From positions 2,492,501-2,556,500 of the forward strand of contig OU015658.1 of NCBI GenBank assembly GCA_907165275.2: a DNA stretch of 64,000 nucleotides, read 5' to 3'. A model generated the notes under the pieces. The model ran no database searches. It was not told where the DNA came from and saw only the letters and a list, made by a program, of their open reading frames with translations. Numbering within the stretch: position 1 is the first letter of the stretch; every line of letters begins with the position of its first letter. The position numbers and the translations under genes were made by a program. Below are positions 31,661 to 42,622 of this stretch, one piece after another. Origin of the DNA: Zygaena filipendulae. Taxonomy: Eukaryota > Arthropoda > Insecta > Lepidoptera > Zygaenidae.

Positions 31661-32854
31661 TACAAACTTTCACATCAAAAATTAAAAAAAAAAAAAAATT
31701 GTTGATTGAACTGTAGTGATACTTGTTTAAGACGCTCTACAATTTTTTTTTCTTTTTCTTTTTAATCATCTCAGATGTGGTAAACTTGTCTGTGCATGGT
31801 TAAAGTATTCAAATGGCTGGGCCCAGAAATCTGGGATTTTTGTGAAATGTCGGGAAGCGTAGAGAAATTCAATGTTCAAAGTTTCAAACGCTGATAATGG
31901 TGAAACCACGGGGGGAAAACAAGTGTAAATTAATCATCAATAAGTACCTTATTGTATTCTTAATAATGTTATTAGCTCACTGATCCTTTTCAACATCGGG
32001 CTCGTGCCAAGTCGATAAAATATTTTGCACAACAAAAATCTATTGACGTTGTAAAGTATCAATGGAATCGATCACCGAAAGAAAGTAACAGGTAAAAAAA
32101 AAAACGGACCAAAAACATGCTGTTATATACCCTGCTACATTGTGATACGAACGTGTACAGTGTCAGTTCGAGGTGCGAAGCAAAGAAACATATTTGCATA
32201 CGTTTTTTTTTTTCTCCAACAAGTTTTTGCTGAATCGAAAGTTAATCCCATGTGTGAACGGAATTTTAATAGTGAGAGTGTTTTTTTGTTATTTCAAGGG
32301 TTATTTTTTCATTTATTTGCCACTTAACTCGCTCACGGTAGATGTAGTTTGAATTAAATGTTTTCGATACACCTTTTTTGGTGGTCCTTAATTTTCTGGA
32401 CGTTTTTTTTTTTTGCCGAGTTTATCGAAAGAAAAACGTGTGAAGTTTCGAGATGACGCAAAATACGTTGTGGGTATGTCATGAACGAAAAATGAAATAA
32501 TTTTGAAGTAGGTAGGTACCTAACGCTGTAATTTTTTTCAGATAAAATAATTTTAATATTTAAGAAAATTGCTGAGTTAATACCGGTACGTTTACGTGTT
32601 TTAATAAAAGTAACTAAGGGCTTACCTATTGTCCAATAAAAGAGCTTGGTGGGATTCTTTTTCTTAATAAAAAAAACAAATCTTCTTAATGATGAATAGA
32701 AAAAAAAAATTGCTTCAGAAAGTCTACCTGGAGTAGGTGGGATAATTTTTTTTTTTTACAACATTCAGTATAATAGGTACATGGTTTTCGTGGTTAGTTC
32801 TTACACATTAACAAGTAAAAGGTGTGTATTAGCTAGGTACGAATGTATAATATC
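31661..32854. other. Intergenic, nothing recognised
   Basis: AT-rich with several poly(T) and poly(A) runs. No exon supported. Confidence 0.5.
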
Positions 32855-33160
32855 GGGGGTATGAAAATCAAAATTCTATTTAGTCCGTCAGCAAGATATA
32901 ACGAATAATAGACTCGTATGTTTTGCATTTTAAAATTATTGAAAAAATACTATGATAAAACGCATTAAAGTTTAGGAGTGGGGGCTCTTGACGTCATAAC
33001 GTGCTATAAACTGTAGCACGGCGTGACATCACGTGACATTTCGAATCAATATAACTATCTCCGTTATTTTTTCATTACTTAAAATAAAAAAATACGTGCC
33101 CAATATTTTTTATTAATCTACAAGACAGACTAAAAACTAAAATTTGGTTGATAAGCCCAT
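32855..33160 (+). mobile_element. Palindromic MITE, divergent subfamily, copy 9
   Basis: Starts gggggtatgaaaatcaaa and ends ttggttgataagcccat. It shares the acgtgctataaactgtagca centre with the copy at 2433. One TGACGTCA near 32988. Confidence 0.78.
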
Positions 33161-33689
33161 CATGGGGCATCTATTCTTCATCGCCAACTACTGATTCTAC
33201 CCTAATAAACTAGACGTTGGCAGTGCATATTATTTACTTCGATGATCCCCTTGTAATAAAAGGAGGCATCATCAACAGAACGTGTTCGCTAATTAATTTT
33301 CTGCTTCGAAAAAAAATGTCGTATTAGAGACCAGAGGTACGTAATATGGGGGAAAAAAAACTCTCCATCCGAACTTAAATAAAAATGCAGATAGGTAGGT
33401 AGAAGTTTGTTAACAAGCAAACGTGGGGGGATCTCCCTCCTTTGAAGTTTAGTAAGAGCGCGCGAGCGTGAGGGCCCGCTGGTACCGAGCCTACTTGCGA
33501 ATGAAAAATAAGTCCTCCCCCTTAAATAAGATATCGGCAAATTGAAATTGTTGAGTCGGAAATTTTTCTTCGTTGACTCTCCCGCCGCGGGCTCGTTGTA
33601 GGTATGGAATCTTTTGATATTAACAACTTTATATACCCACGTTTCGTTAAATAAAAAGATACGGTTGGAGGATTAAATTTATAGGTAGA
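33161..33689. other. No gene recognised; one GC-richer patch
   Basis: An 83-codon frame at 33289-33540 (-) crosses a patch with gcgcgcgagcgtgagggccc; nothing in it is recognisable. Confidence 0.4.
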
Positions 33690-33922
33690 CTAGCTGTCCC
33701 GCGCGGTTTTACCCGCGATATTTTCGAAGGTTACGCGGAATTGTTCCATACAAACTTTACAACCCCTTTTTATCCCCTTAGGGATTGAATTTTCAAAAAA
33801 TCTTTCTTATCAGATGCCTACGTCATACAAAGAACACACCCTCGAAGTTTCAGGTCTCTACGATCAGCAGTTTAGGCTGTGCGTTGATCTATCAGTCAGG
33901 ACAAAGCATTTTATATGTATAG
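33690..33922 (-). mobile_element. Helitron-like element (type tctatacatataaaatcctt)
   Basis: CTAG end at 33690-33693, then ctgtcccgcgcggttttacc; other end ttttatatgtataga. Matches 55285 closely, including gatcgtagagacctgaaact. Confidence 0.8.
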
Positions 33923-34246
33923 AATAACCTGTGAAGATTTTTCAAGTGGACGTCGACGGAAAAATCCGAAACTTTGAGGGATACCGACAAATGTTTAAAA
34001 CAGACTCGGGACCGATTTTGATAAAAACTAAAAGTCATTTAAGCCTAATCTCACCTAGCATGTCGGGGTGCTTTACATATCATTTATGGAGTCAAGCAGT
34101 ATCATAGAAAAGATAATAAGAAATACTTATCAGTTTGACCGGCTTTTTTAGTGAGTGTAAGTAACTGCCAGGCAATTATTTATAATGACCGCAATTATCA
34201 CAATGACCGTAACACATCTAACCCATACTAATTCCGATATTTTAAA

Positions 34247-34554
34247 CTAGCTGTGTCCCGCGGTTTCAGCCGCGTGAAAGGTTTTTATACAGCAACTTTT
34301 TTTCCCGACATTTCAATGAAACCAAGCCTATATGTAGCTCCAGGCAAAGCTTAATCTACCTGTGAAAACGTGTTGCATGACAATCCGTTCAGTAGATTCA
34401 GAGATTATCGCGAAAAGACAGACAGACAGACAGAAAAGATTTTAAAAAACCCTTTTTTGTGGTTGGTTACTCTTCGTTTATCGTCCTCTGTCAATTTTTG
34501 TTAAAAATATTCAATGTACAGAATCACGGATTCTACTCTTTTAATATAGTACAG
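34247..34554 (-). mobile_element. Helitron-like element (type tctatactataataaaagag)
   Basis: CTAG end at 34247-34250, gctgtgtcccgcggtttcag; other end ttctactcttttaatatagt. Relative of 11724 and 35558. Confidence 0.8.
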
Positions 34555-34564
34555 ATAGATAGAT

Positions 34565-34640
34565 AGATGTGAACGAGAGTTTTTTTGTTTGTTTATTTGT
34601 TATCGATCATCATACAATTTTACATTCACTTTGTCAGGGG
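34565..34640 (+). mobile_element. Helitron-like 5' fragment
   Basis: atgtgaacgagagtttttt ... atcgatcatcatacaatttt ... tttgtcagggg, then a new element starts at 34641. Confidence 0.5.
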
Positions 34641-34841
34641 TATTAATATTATAAGGAGAAAATATTTGATTTTTGTTTGTGTGTTTGTTACAATTTAACT
34701 CAAAAACTACTGGACCGATTTCAAAAATTCTTTCAACATTATAAAGCTACATTATCCCTGAGTAACCTAGGTTATATTGTAATCCAGAATTCCCGCGGGA
34801 ACTCCATAATTACCGCAGATGGAACCGCACGGGATAGCTAG
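34641..34841 (+). mobile_element. Helitron-like element
   Basis: tattaatattataaggagaa ... actcaaaaactactggaccg ... cccgcgggaactcc, ends gggatagCTAG at 34838-34841. Same subtype as 37556 and 59427. Confidence 0.75.
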
Positions 34842-34861
34842 TAATACATATAACCTATACG

Positions 34862-34938
34862 TACCTACTATTTATCCAGAAATTTCTGCGCAAACTCCAA
34901 AATTAGCGCAAGTGAAACCGCGGAGAACAGATAGTTAA
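34862..34938 (+). mobile_element. Helitron-like 3' fragment
   Basis: tttatccagaaatttctgcg ... aagtgaaaccgcggagaaca-gatagtt; only the 3' end remains. Confidence 0.55.
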
Positions 34939-35065
34939 GTTATAGAATGATATAAAACTGATGAGAGAATGTTAGTTAGCTAATAGCGAATGTTTTGCAC
35001 GCAATATTTTGTCAACCGTACTTATATGAACAATTGAACATATAATTTTCACATAACATTATTTA

Positions 35066-35087
35066 TTTATTTATTTATTTATTTATA
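35066..35087 (+). repeat. (attt)n microsatellite
   Basis: Five ATTT units. Confidence 0.85.
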
Positions 35088-35238
35088 TGAACACATCGCT
35101 TATTCTATGTTACATAATAATATAATGTAATAATATTTGATATTACCTTTTCCAGAACACAAAGTAGGTTTTTAGTTTATTTTGAAATATATGAGCATTG
35201 CTGATAGATACTAATAATATATCTATATTATATATACA

Positions 35239-35557
35239 TCTATAGGTATACCTATTACCTACATATAAATAAAATTGAAGTGTCTGTAATTCCAAATTAA
35301 CAGCTTTTCACTAAATGCACGTGATAGTATCAACGGTACTTTCATTAAAAATAAAACAAATTTTTGTCTGATTGTCTGTCTGCCTGTTTGTTCCGGCTGA
35401 TCTCTGAAACGGCTGGACCGATTTTAACGGAACTTTCACTGGCAGATAGCAGATGTTATAAGGAGTAACTTAGGTTACTTTTATTTTACAAAAAAAATTT
35501 GTATAGTTCTGCGGGAATTCCGAAACTCACGCGGGTGAAACCGCGGGGCACAGCTAG
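35239..35557 (+). mobile_element. Helitron-like element, first of an end-to-end pair
   Basis: Starts tctataggtatacctattac and ends ggggcacagCTAG at 35554-35557. Compared with the copy at 38060 it has about 17 extra bases made of GGTA and CCTA units near its start. The next element begins on the following base. Confidence 0.82.
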
Positions 35558-35865
35558 TCTATACTATAATAAAAGAGTAGAGTCCGCGAACCTATACATT
35601 AAATACTTTTAGTAAAAATTGACAGGGGGTGATATAAGAAAAGTAACCAACAAATAAAGAGTTTTTAAAATTATTTTCTGTCTGTCGGTTTGTCTGTTCG
35701 CGATAATCTCCGAATCTACTGAACAGATTGTCATGCGGTTTTCACAGGTAGATTAAGCTTAGCCTGGAGCTACATATAGGCTTTTTTTCATTTAAATTGG
35801 ATGTCGGGAAAAAAGATTTTTATATAAAAACATTTCACGCGGGTGAAAGCGCAGGGCACGGCTAG
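35558..35865 (+). mobile_element. Helitron-like element, second of an end-to-end pair
   Basis: Starts TCTATACTATAATAAAAGAG at the base after the previous CTAG; ends gggcacggCTAG at 35862-35865. A different subtype from its neighbour. Confidence 0.82.
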
Positions 35866-36166
35866 TTATAAACAAAAAAAGAAAAAATCTCTTTATTACC
35901 AAAACATTATATAAATGAAAAGCGTCATAAAAATTGAGAGACAATCAAAAACAATCTCTGACCTTAATTCCCAGTAGGTAACGCATATCTCCTTCTCCTG
36001 TCATTCTCAGAGCTATTTGGTGTAAAATAATATCGCGTCTCTACATTTTTCTAATTATAATTTTTCTACTTATTTGTTTTGATAACTGTCGAGACGGTTT
36101 TATGCATATTTTTTTTTCAGACAGTAAAATTATATGAAGTCAAAACATAACACGAATCAAACATAA

Positions 36167-36480
36167 CTAGCTGTTACCCACGGTTTCACCCGTGTTAATT
36201 TCAGAGATTCCGCGGGAATTTTGGGACACTATTTCTCTTTCTGTTCTTCAGACAAAATATATCTACCAGAATTTTTTTCCAAGGAAAAACGTTGGTCCAT
36301 ATAAACTTTGCAACCCCTTTTCACCCCGTTTGGGGTTGAATTTTCTAAAAATTCTTTCCTAGCGCACACCTACGTCACTTACGAAATATTTGTGCAAAAC
36401 TTCATGGTTCTAAACTCAATGGTTTCAGCTGTGCGTTGATTGATCATTCAGTCAGTTTCTGCTTCATATTATATATATAT
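36167..36480 (-). mobile_element. Helitron-like element
   Basis: CTAG end at 36167-36170, gttacccacggtttcacccg; runs to gtgcgttgattgatcattca and an (AT)n stretch. Related to 33690 in the middle part. Confidence 0.72.
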
Positions 36481-36485
36481 ATATA

Positions 36486-36674
36486 CTATCTGTCTCCCGC
36501 GATTTCATCCGCGGTAATTTCGGAGTTCCCGCGGGAATTCCGGGAAAAAAATTGTACCCCTGTCAGTAGTTTACGGTGATTAGCTGTTCCCCGCATTATA
36601 AATGGTTACAAAATTTTATCCAAATCCGTTCAGTAGTTTCGGAGTCCATCGCGGACAAACAACGTGACACGTGA
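36486..36674 (-). mobile_element. Helitron-like element (short relative of 9784)
   Basis: ctatctgtctcccgcgattt at the end, other end aacaacgtgacacgtgat. An internal block is replaced by tgtcagtagtttacggtgat. Confidence 0.75.
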
Positions 36675-37555
36675 TAAAGATTTAAGATTAAGATAAAGGT
36701 AATATGTAGGTAATACGTTTTATGGTGCATTGCAAAACTTTATAAAGATATGCTAAAAAGTCGAGATATATATAAAATACCCGATTTATTTATTGATTGA
36801 CTTATGTATTTTATGTAGATATGTATCAACAAAACCACTTCTCAATATTTTTTTTTCTAGTAACTTTTGGTTGGTGGTACAATTGGTAAATTTAGCTAAG
36901 TAAGTTACTATGAGTATATATTGTACACACTGTTTATTAACCCAATAAATTGAAAAAAAAAAAAAAATATTAAGTTAGTACATGGTTAGTCTGATCTCCT
37001 TAGTAAATCTTTGTTTAGTTTGGGACCTAGTGCTGTATGATAATTTTCAAATGTTTAATGTAAAAATATACAAATACTTATCGAAGGCCTCGTATAACAT
37101 CAAAGTCATGGCTGTATCATGTTTTATTTTATGTAAATGGAATCAATTAACTTTCAACTTGAATCAGAAAGAAAAAATTGTGGTGAATTCAAATTTGCTA
37201 AATTCATAATTATGATAGCGGGAGAACGTGTTGATTAGAATTAATTTAAAACATTTGAAACCGGTTTCGTTTTTTATTTCGAAGCAGGAATTATAAAAAT
37301 TATATGAAATTAAAATAAAATCTTAGCCCAAATAAGAAATATAATTTTTCTCTACGCCAATTTTTCCATACAAATATGACGATAATTTTAGATTTATTGT
37401 AGTGTGATAAAAAGTACAAAAATTTTAAGTATAAAACCAAATCTGTATGTGTTTTGATTGAAATCTACGTCAGAAAAAATCAAAGAAAATAATTGTAGCA
37501 AATTTTTCACTAGAACGGATTCATACGGTTTTTTATATTAATTTTTTTTCATATA

Positions 37556-37745
37556 TCTATAGGTACTAATATTATAGAGATGAAGGAATTGATTTTTATT
37601 TGTTTGTTGGTCACGGTTTTACTCAAAAATTATTGGACCGATTTCAAATTTCTTTCACTATTAGCATGCTACATTATTTCTGAGTAACATAGGCTATATA
37701 TAATCTGTGATTCCCGCGGGAACTCCGAAATTACCGCGGGTGAAA
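37556..37745 (+). mobile_element. Helitron-like element
   Basis: Starts TCTATAGGTACTAATATTAT and ends within cgcgggtgaaaaaaaaa. It has GGTA after TCTATA compared with the usual tctatactaa start. Confidence 0.72.
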
Positions 37746-38059
37746 AAAAAATTTATTTACTAATTTTTACTTAAATACCTACATAGGAAGAAAAGTTAGA
37801 AATATTTTTAAATAACAAGGGTGTCCCACCCTATTATTATAATTCGTCTCCCCCGCACTTTTAGAGGACCCTAGCAAATATGGTGGCAGATCTGAAAGGG
37901 AAATCAGTAAAATCAGCCATCACTTTGATGAGTACTTATCTTCTTGAAATTTAAATAAATTGCTCACATTTTATTCTATTATTGAAACTTTTTTGTGGAC
38001 ACAAAAAAAAAACTATTAAAAAAATAGGAAAAGAAGTATAAACTTAATAAATCTATTCA

Positions 38060-38349
38060 TCTATACATATAAATATAATTGAAGTATCTGTTTTTAATGT
38101 TAAAACAAACAGCTTTATATTGCATGTGAAAATATTATATCTTTAAGGTAGGTACAACAAAAAAACAATTCTTACAATTTTTGTTTATCTGTTTGTTTGT
38201 TCCGATCTAATCTTCAAAACGGATGGACCGATTTTGACGGAATTTTCACTGGTAGACAGCCGATTTTTTAAAGAGTAACGTGGGCTACTTTTATCAGAGT
38301 TCCTGCGAGAATCCCGAAACTCACGCGGGTGAAGCCGCGGAGCACAGTT
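38060..38349 (+). mobile_element. Helitron-like element
   Basis: Starts TCTATACATATAAATATAAT and ends gcggagcacagtta. Uninterrupted version of the start seen at 35239. Confidence 0.75.
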
Positions 38350-39296
38350 ACCCATACATATATTGTAAATGTCTAAATAAGAATTTGTAATTAATTAAAA
38401 ATACTATAGATAAAAATAAGTAAATGGTAATAAATATAAAGTAAAATTAATTCAATATAAAATTTAAATGATCAAAAAATACTATTTTACTATTTTATTA
38501 GTATAGTAGGTACGTACATAGGTAGGTAGTAAAATAGGTAACTACAGAAGCGAGTATACTTATAGAGTCACTGATTAGGTTCTTTTTATTATTACCATCA
38601 TAAGGACCTCAACAAGAAAGGTAACGTCTTTGCGTCGTATTTAAAAAAAAAACTCACCAAATCTGTACATAAAAAAAATCCTTTCAGGCTAAATCAACCC
38701 CTATTTATCGCGGAATTTACGCCCGATTCATCTTGGAAATCCTATGTGTATATATTAATATTCAAATTCGATAGCCGGCGGTGCGTTAAGGAAACGCGAT
38801 GGAAAAATTACCACCACCCCACCGCCACCACCCCCTCCCTTTATTTAAATAGAATATTAAAAATGTGTCGGTGTCTCCCCTAGCTCTTGTATGAGGTTTC
38901 AGAATGAAGGGATTTGAAGAAAGTGAACTTTTCGCCCAAGACCTGGCGGGAGGTTTATTGGGTATATCCAAGAACAAAAGTGTTATTAATATTTAATAAT
39001 AATAATTAATTTATCTCCACTAGTAGGCCTAATAAAAATATTTCGCTTGTTTTAGTAACTCGATCCCCCAGCACGGATTCACATGTTAATTTCCGGATAA
39101 ATGTAATTATGAACACTGTATAGCTTCCTAGTTCCTTTAAGTGAGAGATCTTTAAAATTGGCTAAGTAGTTTTTGAGTTTGTCCATTACAAACAAACAAA
39201 CAAACATACAAGAAAAAATGTTTTCTCATTTATTTGTATAAGGAGATAATATAATAATTAAATTCGTATTTTAAGAGTGAAAATTACTGCAATAAC

Positions 39297-39342
39297 ATTT
39301 CTTCAGGCGCAAGGATAGTAATATCCTTGCGCCTGAAGAAAT
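39297..39342. repeat. Perfect 21-bp hairpin with 4-base loop
   Basis: Arm atttcttcaggcgcaaggat+a is followed by gtaa and its exact complement. It is not at the end of any element I recognise. A transcript would form an uninterrupted 21-bp stem. Confidence 0.85.
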
Positions 39343-39502
39343 TTTCGCCGCTTTTTGCTCTGTCCTTTTCATTTATCTCAATAATATTTATTGATATTCT
39401 TTTGAGGAAACATATTATATTATGTTGTAATTCAAATTCAGAGTTTATCCCAAAAATGAAAGAAGAATAAACAAAACGGTGTACAGAAATCTAAATAATT
39501 AA

Positions 39503-39679
39503 TTACTTAATATTATAAATGCGAAAGTGAGTTTGGTTGTTATTGCCCTTTCGCCTGTTGAGCTCAAGCGACCGTCGTGAAATTTTGTATACCGTTGTCA
39601 AGGGTACAGAAAAGGACATAGGGTACTTTTAATCGCAGAATTCCCGGGGAAACTCCGAAAACAGCGGGGAACAGCTAGT
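39503..39679 (+). mobile_element. Helitron-like element
   Basis: Starts tacttaatattataaatgcg and ends gggaacagCTAG at 39676-39679. The MITE at 39688 begins 8 bp later. Confidence 0.75.
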
Positions 39680-39687
39680 CATTAAAT

Positions 39688-39923
39688 GGACATAGATAAG
39701 CAATAGTGTGTTAACCCACACTGGAGAAATTTTGAGTAAATTAAAGTTTTTAAACTACCTATAGTGCTATTTTGTGTCAAATTTTTTATGTTCAATATTT
39801 AGTGAAATATTTAAACAATGTAATAATATAAACACATAATTAAAAAACGTTCTCTAATTTTCAATAAATCGTTCTGATTCAATAACTTCATTTTGTGGGT
39901 TAACATGTGGCTTATCTGCGTCC
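39688..39923 (+). mobile_element. 235-bp MITE family, copy 3, with 4-bp target duplication
   Basis: Same ends as copy 2. Flanked by AAAT at 39684-39687 and 39924-39927. It has an extra CCTA at 39758-39761 relative to copies 1 and 2. Confidence 0.85.
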
Positions 39924-40094
39924 AAATAACCTCAGCATTTTGTCTCCGAATATACATCACCGTTGCCCTATGCCGTGTACCTACTCGTATTTTTTCCCTC
40001 CAAATCAGATGCACTCCCCCACGGCTCGTTATCGCGTATTATTAGATTTGTTAACCCACCGACTCCCTTTACATAACCGCTATGTGTTGGAGCG

Positions 40095-40500
40095 AATGTA
40101 AACCTCATTGACTATTATATACTTACGCAACGCTCGGTGTTAACAATTGTTCGATTAAAAATGTATCGGTTTTCGTGTTGGTTCGATGAGCCGATTGAAC
40201 GAATACGGCATTAATGCCGTATCACGGAGAGATAACAATCAGACCGAAGAGTTTTGGTCGCGGCTGGAGGGTGACCGAAACCTCTTCGGTTGCCCGAAAA
40301 ATGTTTTGGCGACTCAATTTCAGGGACCAACAGGCACAGCGACCGACCCTGCGCGGCGTCAATTATGTATACGTACAAACTACAGAAGAGTTTACCGACC
40401 AAATACGGTGCCCAACCGAACACTGGTAGCAGAAATACCGAAGACCTTTCCGTCGCAAACTTTCCCGAACAAGCCCCTATTTTCTCTCAGGGTAGATTAC
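40095..40500. other. GC-richer island with overlapping open frames and a 20-bp palindrome
   Basis: Frames of 70-111 codons overlap on both strands (for example 40186-40521, +). None shows a recognisable domain, signal or splice-bounded exon, and base composition alone explains the openness. A perfect palindrome atacggcattaatgccgtat lies at 40203-40222. It may be an unrecognised repeat or a decayed gene. Confidence 0.35.
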
Positions 40501-40771
40501 CTATTTAAGTATCTAATCTAATTAATGCAAACTCATATAGACCTGCAACTGTTGCAAACAATAAATTGTTGCATCCATAAACTACTACTAATCCACAAAC
40601 AAGAGAAGTGCCGCAGTTTTGTAGGTACGAGTGAGGAAAATTATTATTTCATTTCAGGATTTCATAGGCATTAAAGACTTTTTTTTCCGTACCTATCTAC
40701 TACTTTTATTAAGGAAACAAACGCTGCAGGTACTCTTATGAGTTAGACATCAATTGTCTCATATATTTTGA

Positions 40772-40990
40772 CTAGCTGTACAAGGCAGTTTCACCCGCGT
40801 GAGTTTCGGAATTCCTGCAGGAACTCCAAAGCAAAATATTGTGCAAAAATAAAAAATCTGGAGAGGGCTACCCTTATCATCTAATGGTATAAAAATATCC
40901 TACGATCTATTCATAGCCCTACAAAATTACGCAAGAAATTTGATAAAAATCGGTTAAGGCGTTTCGGAGAAGTTCGATAATAAACACTGT
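40772..40990 (-). mobile_element. Helitron-like element
   Basis: CTAG end at 40772-40775, gctgtacaaggcagtttcac-ccgcgtgag; runs to aaaatcggttaaggcgtttc. Confidence 0.65.
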
Positions 40991-41119
40991 GATACCATTA
41001 CCATATTAGATTACATGCATATTGCATAATGTACATAAAACTATAATTTCTTATTTATTTATATGAAAGAGTTTATTTTTGCTACTATAATTCATAGGTT
41101 TTGGTGAGTAGAGTTGCAT

Positions 41120-41395
41120 AATGCTGAGTGGTAGCCATTTTGGTACCAACTATTCTAGTTTAAGACTCACGCTTGTACTTATTTTATCTTTATGGTATCA
41201 AATAAACTTTTTTCTATTTTATTCTATTCTATTCTATTCATTTAATAGCCAACTCAGTCTTTTTGATACCACCACATGGGACCTGAGCAGTGCGGAAACA
41301 CGAGGATGGGATTCCTTATGAATAACAATGTTTTACTTCACCGTATAAAATAAAAGAAAGAAAGAAAGAAAGATAGATAGAAAGCAAGAAAGAAA
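41120..41395 (+). mobile_element. Retroelement 3' remnants with ttcta and aaag microsatellite tails
   Basis: atggtatcaaataaactttt is followed by (ttcta)n at 41213-41239; a second unit ends ccgtataaaataaa followed by (aaag)n at 41354-41395. Such simple-repeat tails are typical of insect non-LTR retroelements. Confidence 0.5.
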
Positions 41396-42136
41396 AGATT
41401 ATCGTTTCTACAATATATCAGAGAAGACCGATTGATGTGAGCCTAGGACTGATCTCCAACTTTTGAATGAGGGAGCCAGGCTTTAGGCTTTTTTTTAGGC
41501 TGTACTAGCATAACTCTTATGGTTAGAATAGCTATGGCGGTTAGTTAACTAATAGGTACTATGTATTCTAAGCCCCGTAAGTAAACGGCCCCCACCATAA
41601 CTAACGTATGATAACTAACCGTTGTAAAACAAAAATAACATTCGAATAGGACAAGAAAAGCAAAAAAGAAACAAAGGTTAAAACTTTAACACAATAAAAT
41701 CCTGACGTCCGAACGGAAAAGGGTCAGAAATATTCCCAAGCGCGAACTCTTGTAAAAAAAAAAAACAATTTCAATGCAACTCATCTGCATACGTACTTTG
41801 CACCTTTATTTTTATTAAGACAATAATACCTACTGTAGTACTGGTTTTATTAAAAAAAAAAAAAAAAGTTTCCTCCTAACATCTGTTCTCTAACCCTTTG
41901 CATGATTGCATGAACTTACCATTGTTTATACTTTATAGATGGCTAGGAATAAAAATGCAACAATGCATGCACGGCGTTGACACAATTATACGGTGCGCTT
42001 GTGTGGCCCTCGCCAAGGTTCCGTATTAAAACAAAAAAAAAATGCCGAAGATTGTTACCGCCGGAACAGGTTTGCATTATCATTAGAATGGGCGAAGTGA
42101 GATGTGAGCCAGTGGCGTGGTTGCGGTGATAGGGCT

Positions 42137-42285
42137 GTCGACGATGTCTTCGACTCTCGTATAACATTTTAGATGTGAAACGACGGTATCTTCGACTCTC
42201 ACGTTTCCTATACTTAACATTTTAGATGTGAAAATATTTGGCCTCTTATCCTAAGTATTACATTTTAGACGTGAAAATATTTTAT
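42137..42285 (+). repeat. Degenerate three-unit tandem repeat
   Basis: aacattttagatgtgaaa occurs at about 42163 and 42217 and a third time as tacattttagacgtgaaaa near 42260; two units also share tcttcgactctc. Unit length is irregular (about 45-55 bp). Confidence 0.55.
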
Positions 42286-42457
42286 TTGTCCTTCTTCTTA
42301 TGTGATTTTTTTTATCGGGAACCAAAAAGGGATTGACTCAAACACAATGTATGTGATTAATCTTAAAATATAGTAAAATTTATCATTGAATAAATATTTG
42401 TCTTTTGTAAATAAACGTGTGGTGTCACACCTACGTACACTTTATGCGTAGTTATGA

Positions 42458-42622
42458 CGTCGTGACCTCAAAAAACCAAACCCTAAACCTAAAATAAAAT
42501 TGTTAAAATTATTTTTTCAATAATTCGAAAAAGCAAAAAATACGTGTCTAAATATTTTTTTACTATCTAACTGGCGGACTTGATAGAATTTTGATTTTTA
42601 TACCTTGTCATCATGTCCATTG
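42458..42622 (-). mobile_element. Palindromic MITE, copy 10 (half element)
   Basis: Only the half running from cgtcgtgacctc to atcatgtccatt remains; it matches the aaaaagcaaaaaatacgtg and ctggcggactt blocks. Heavily diverged. Confidence 0.65.

Noticed and set aside
40186..40521. 111-codon frame as a gene
   Set aside because: Overlaps other open frames in the same strand and the opposite strand, with no recognisable domain, signal peptide or splice boundaries; kept only as an unexplained island.
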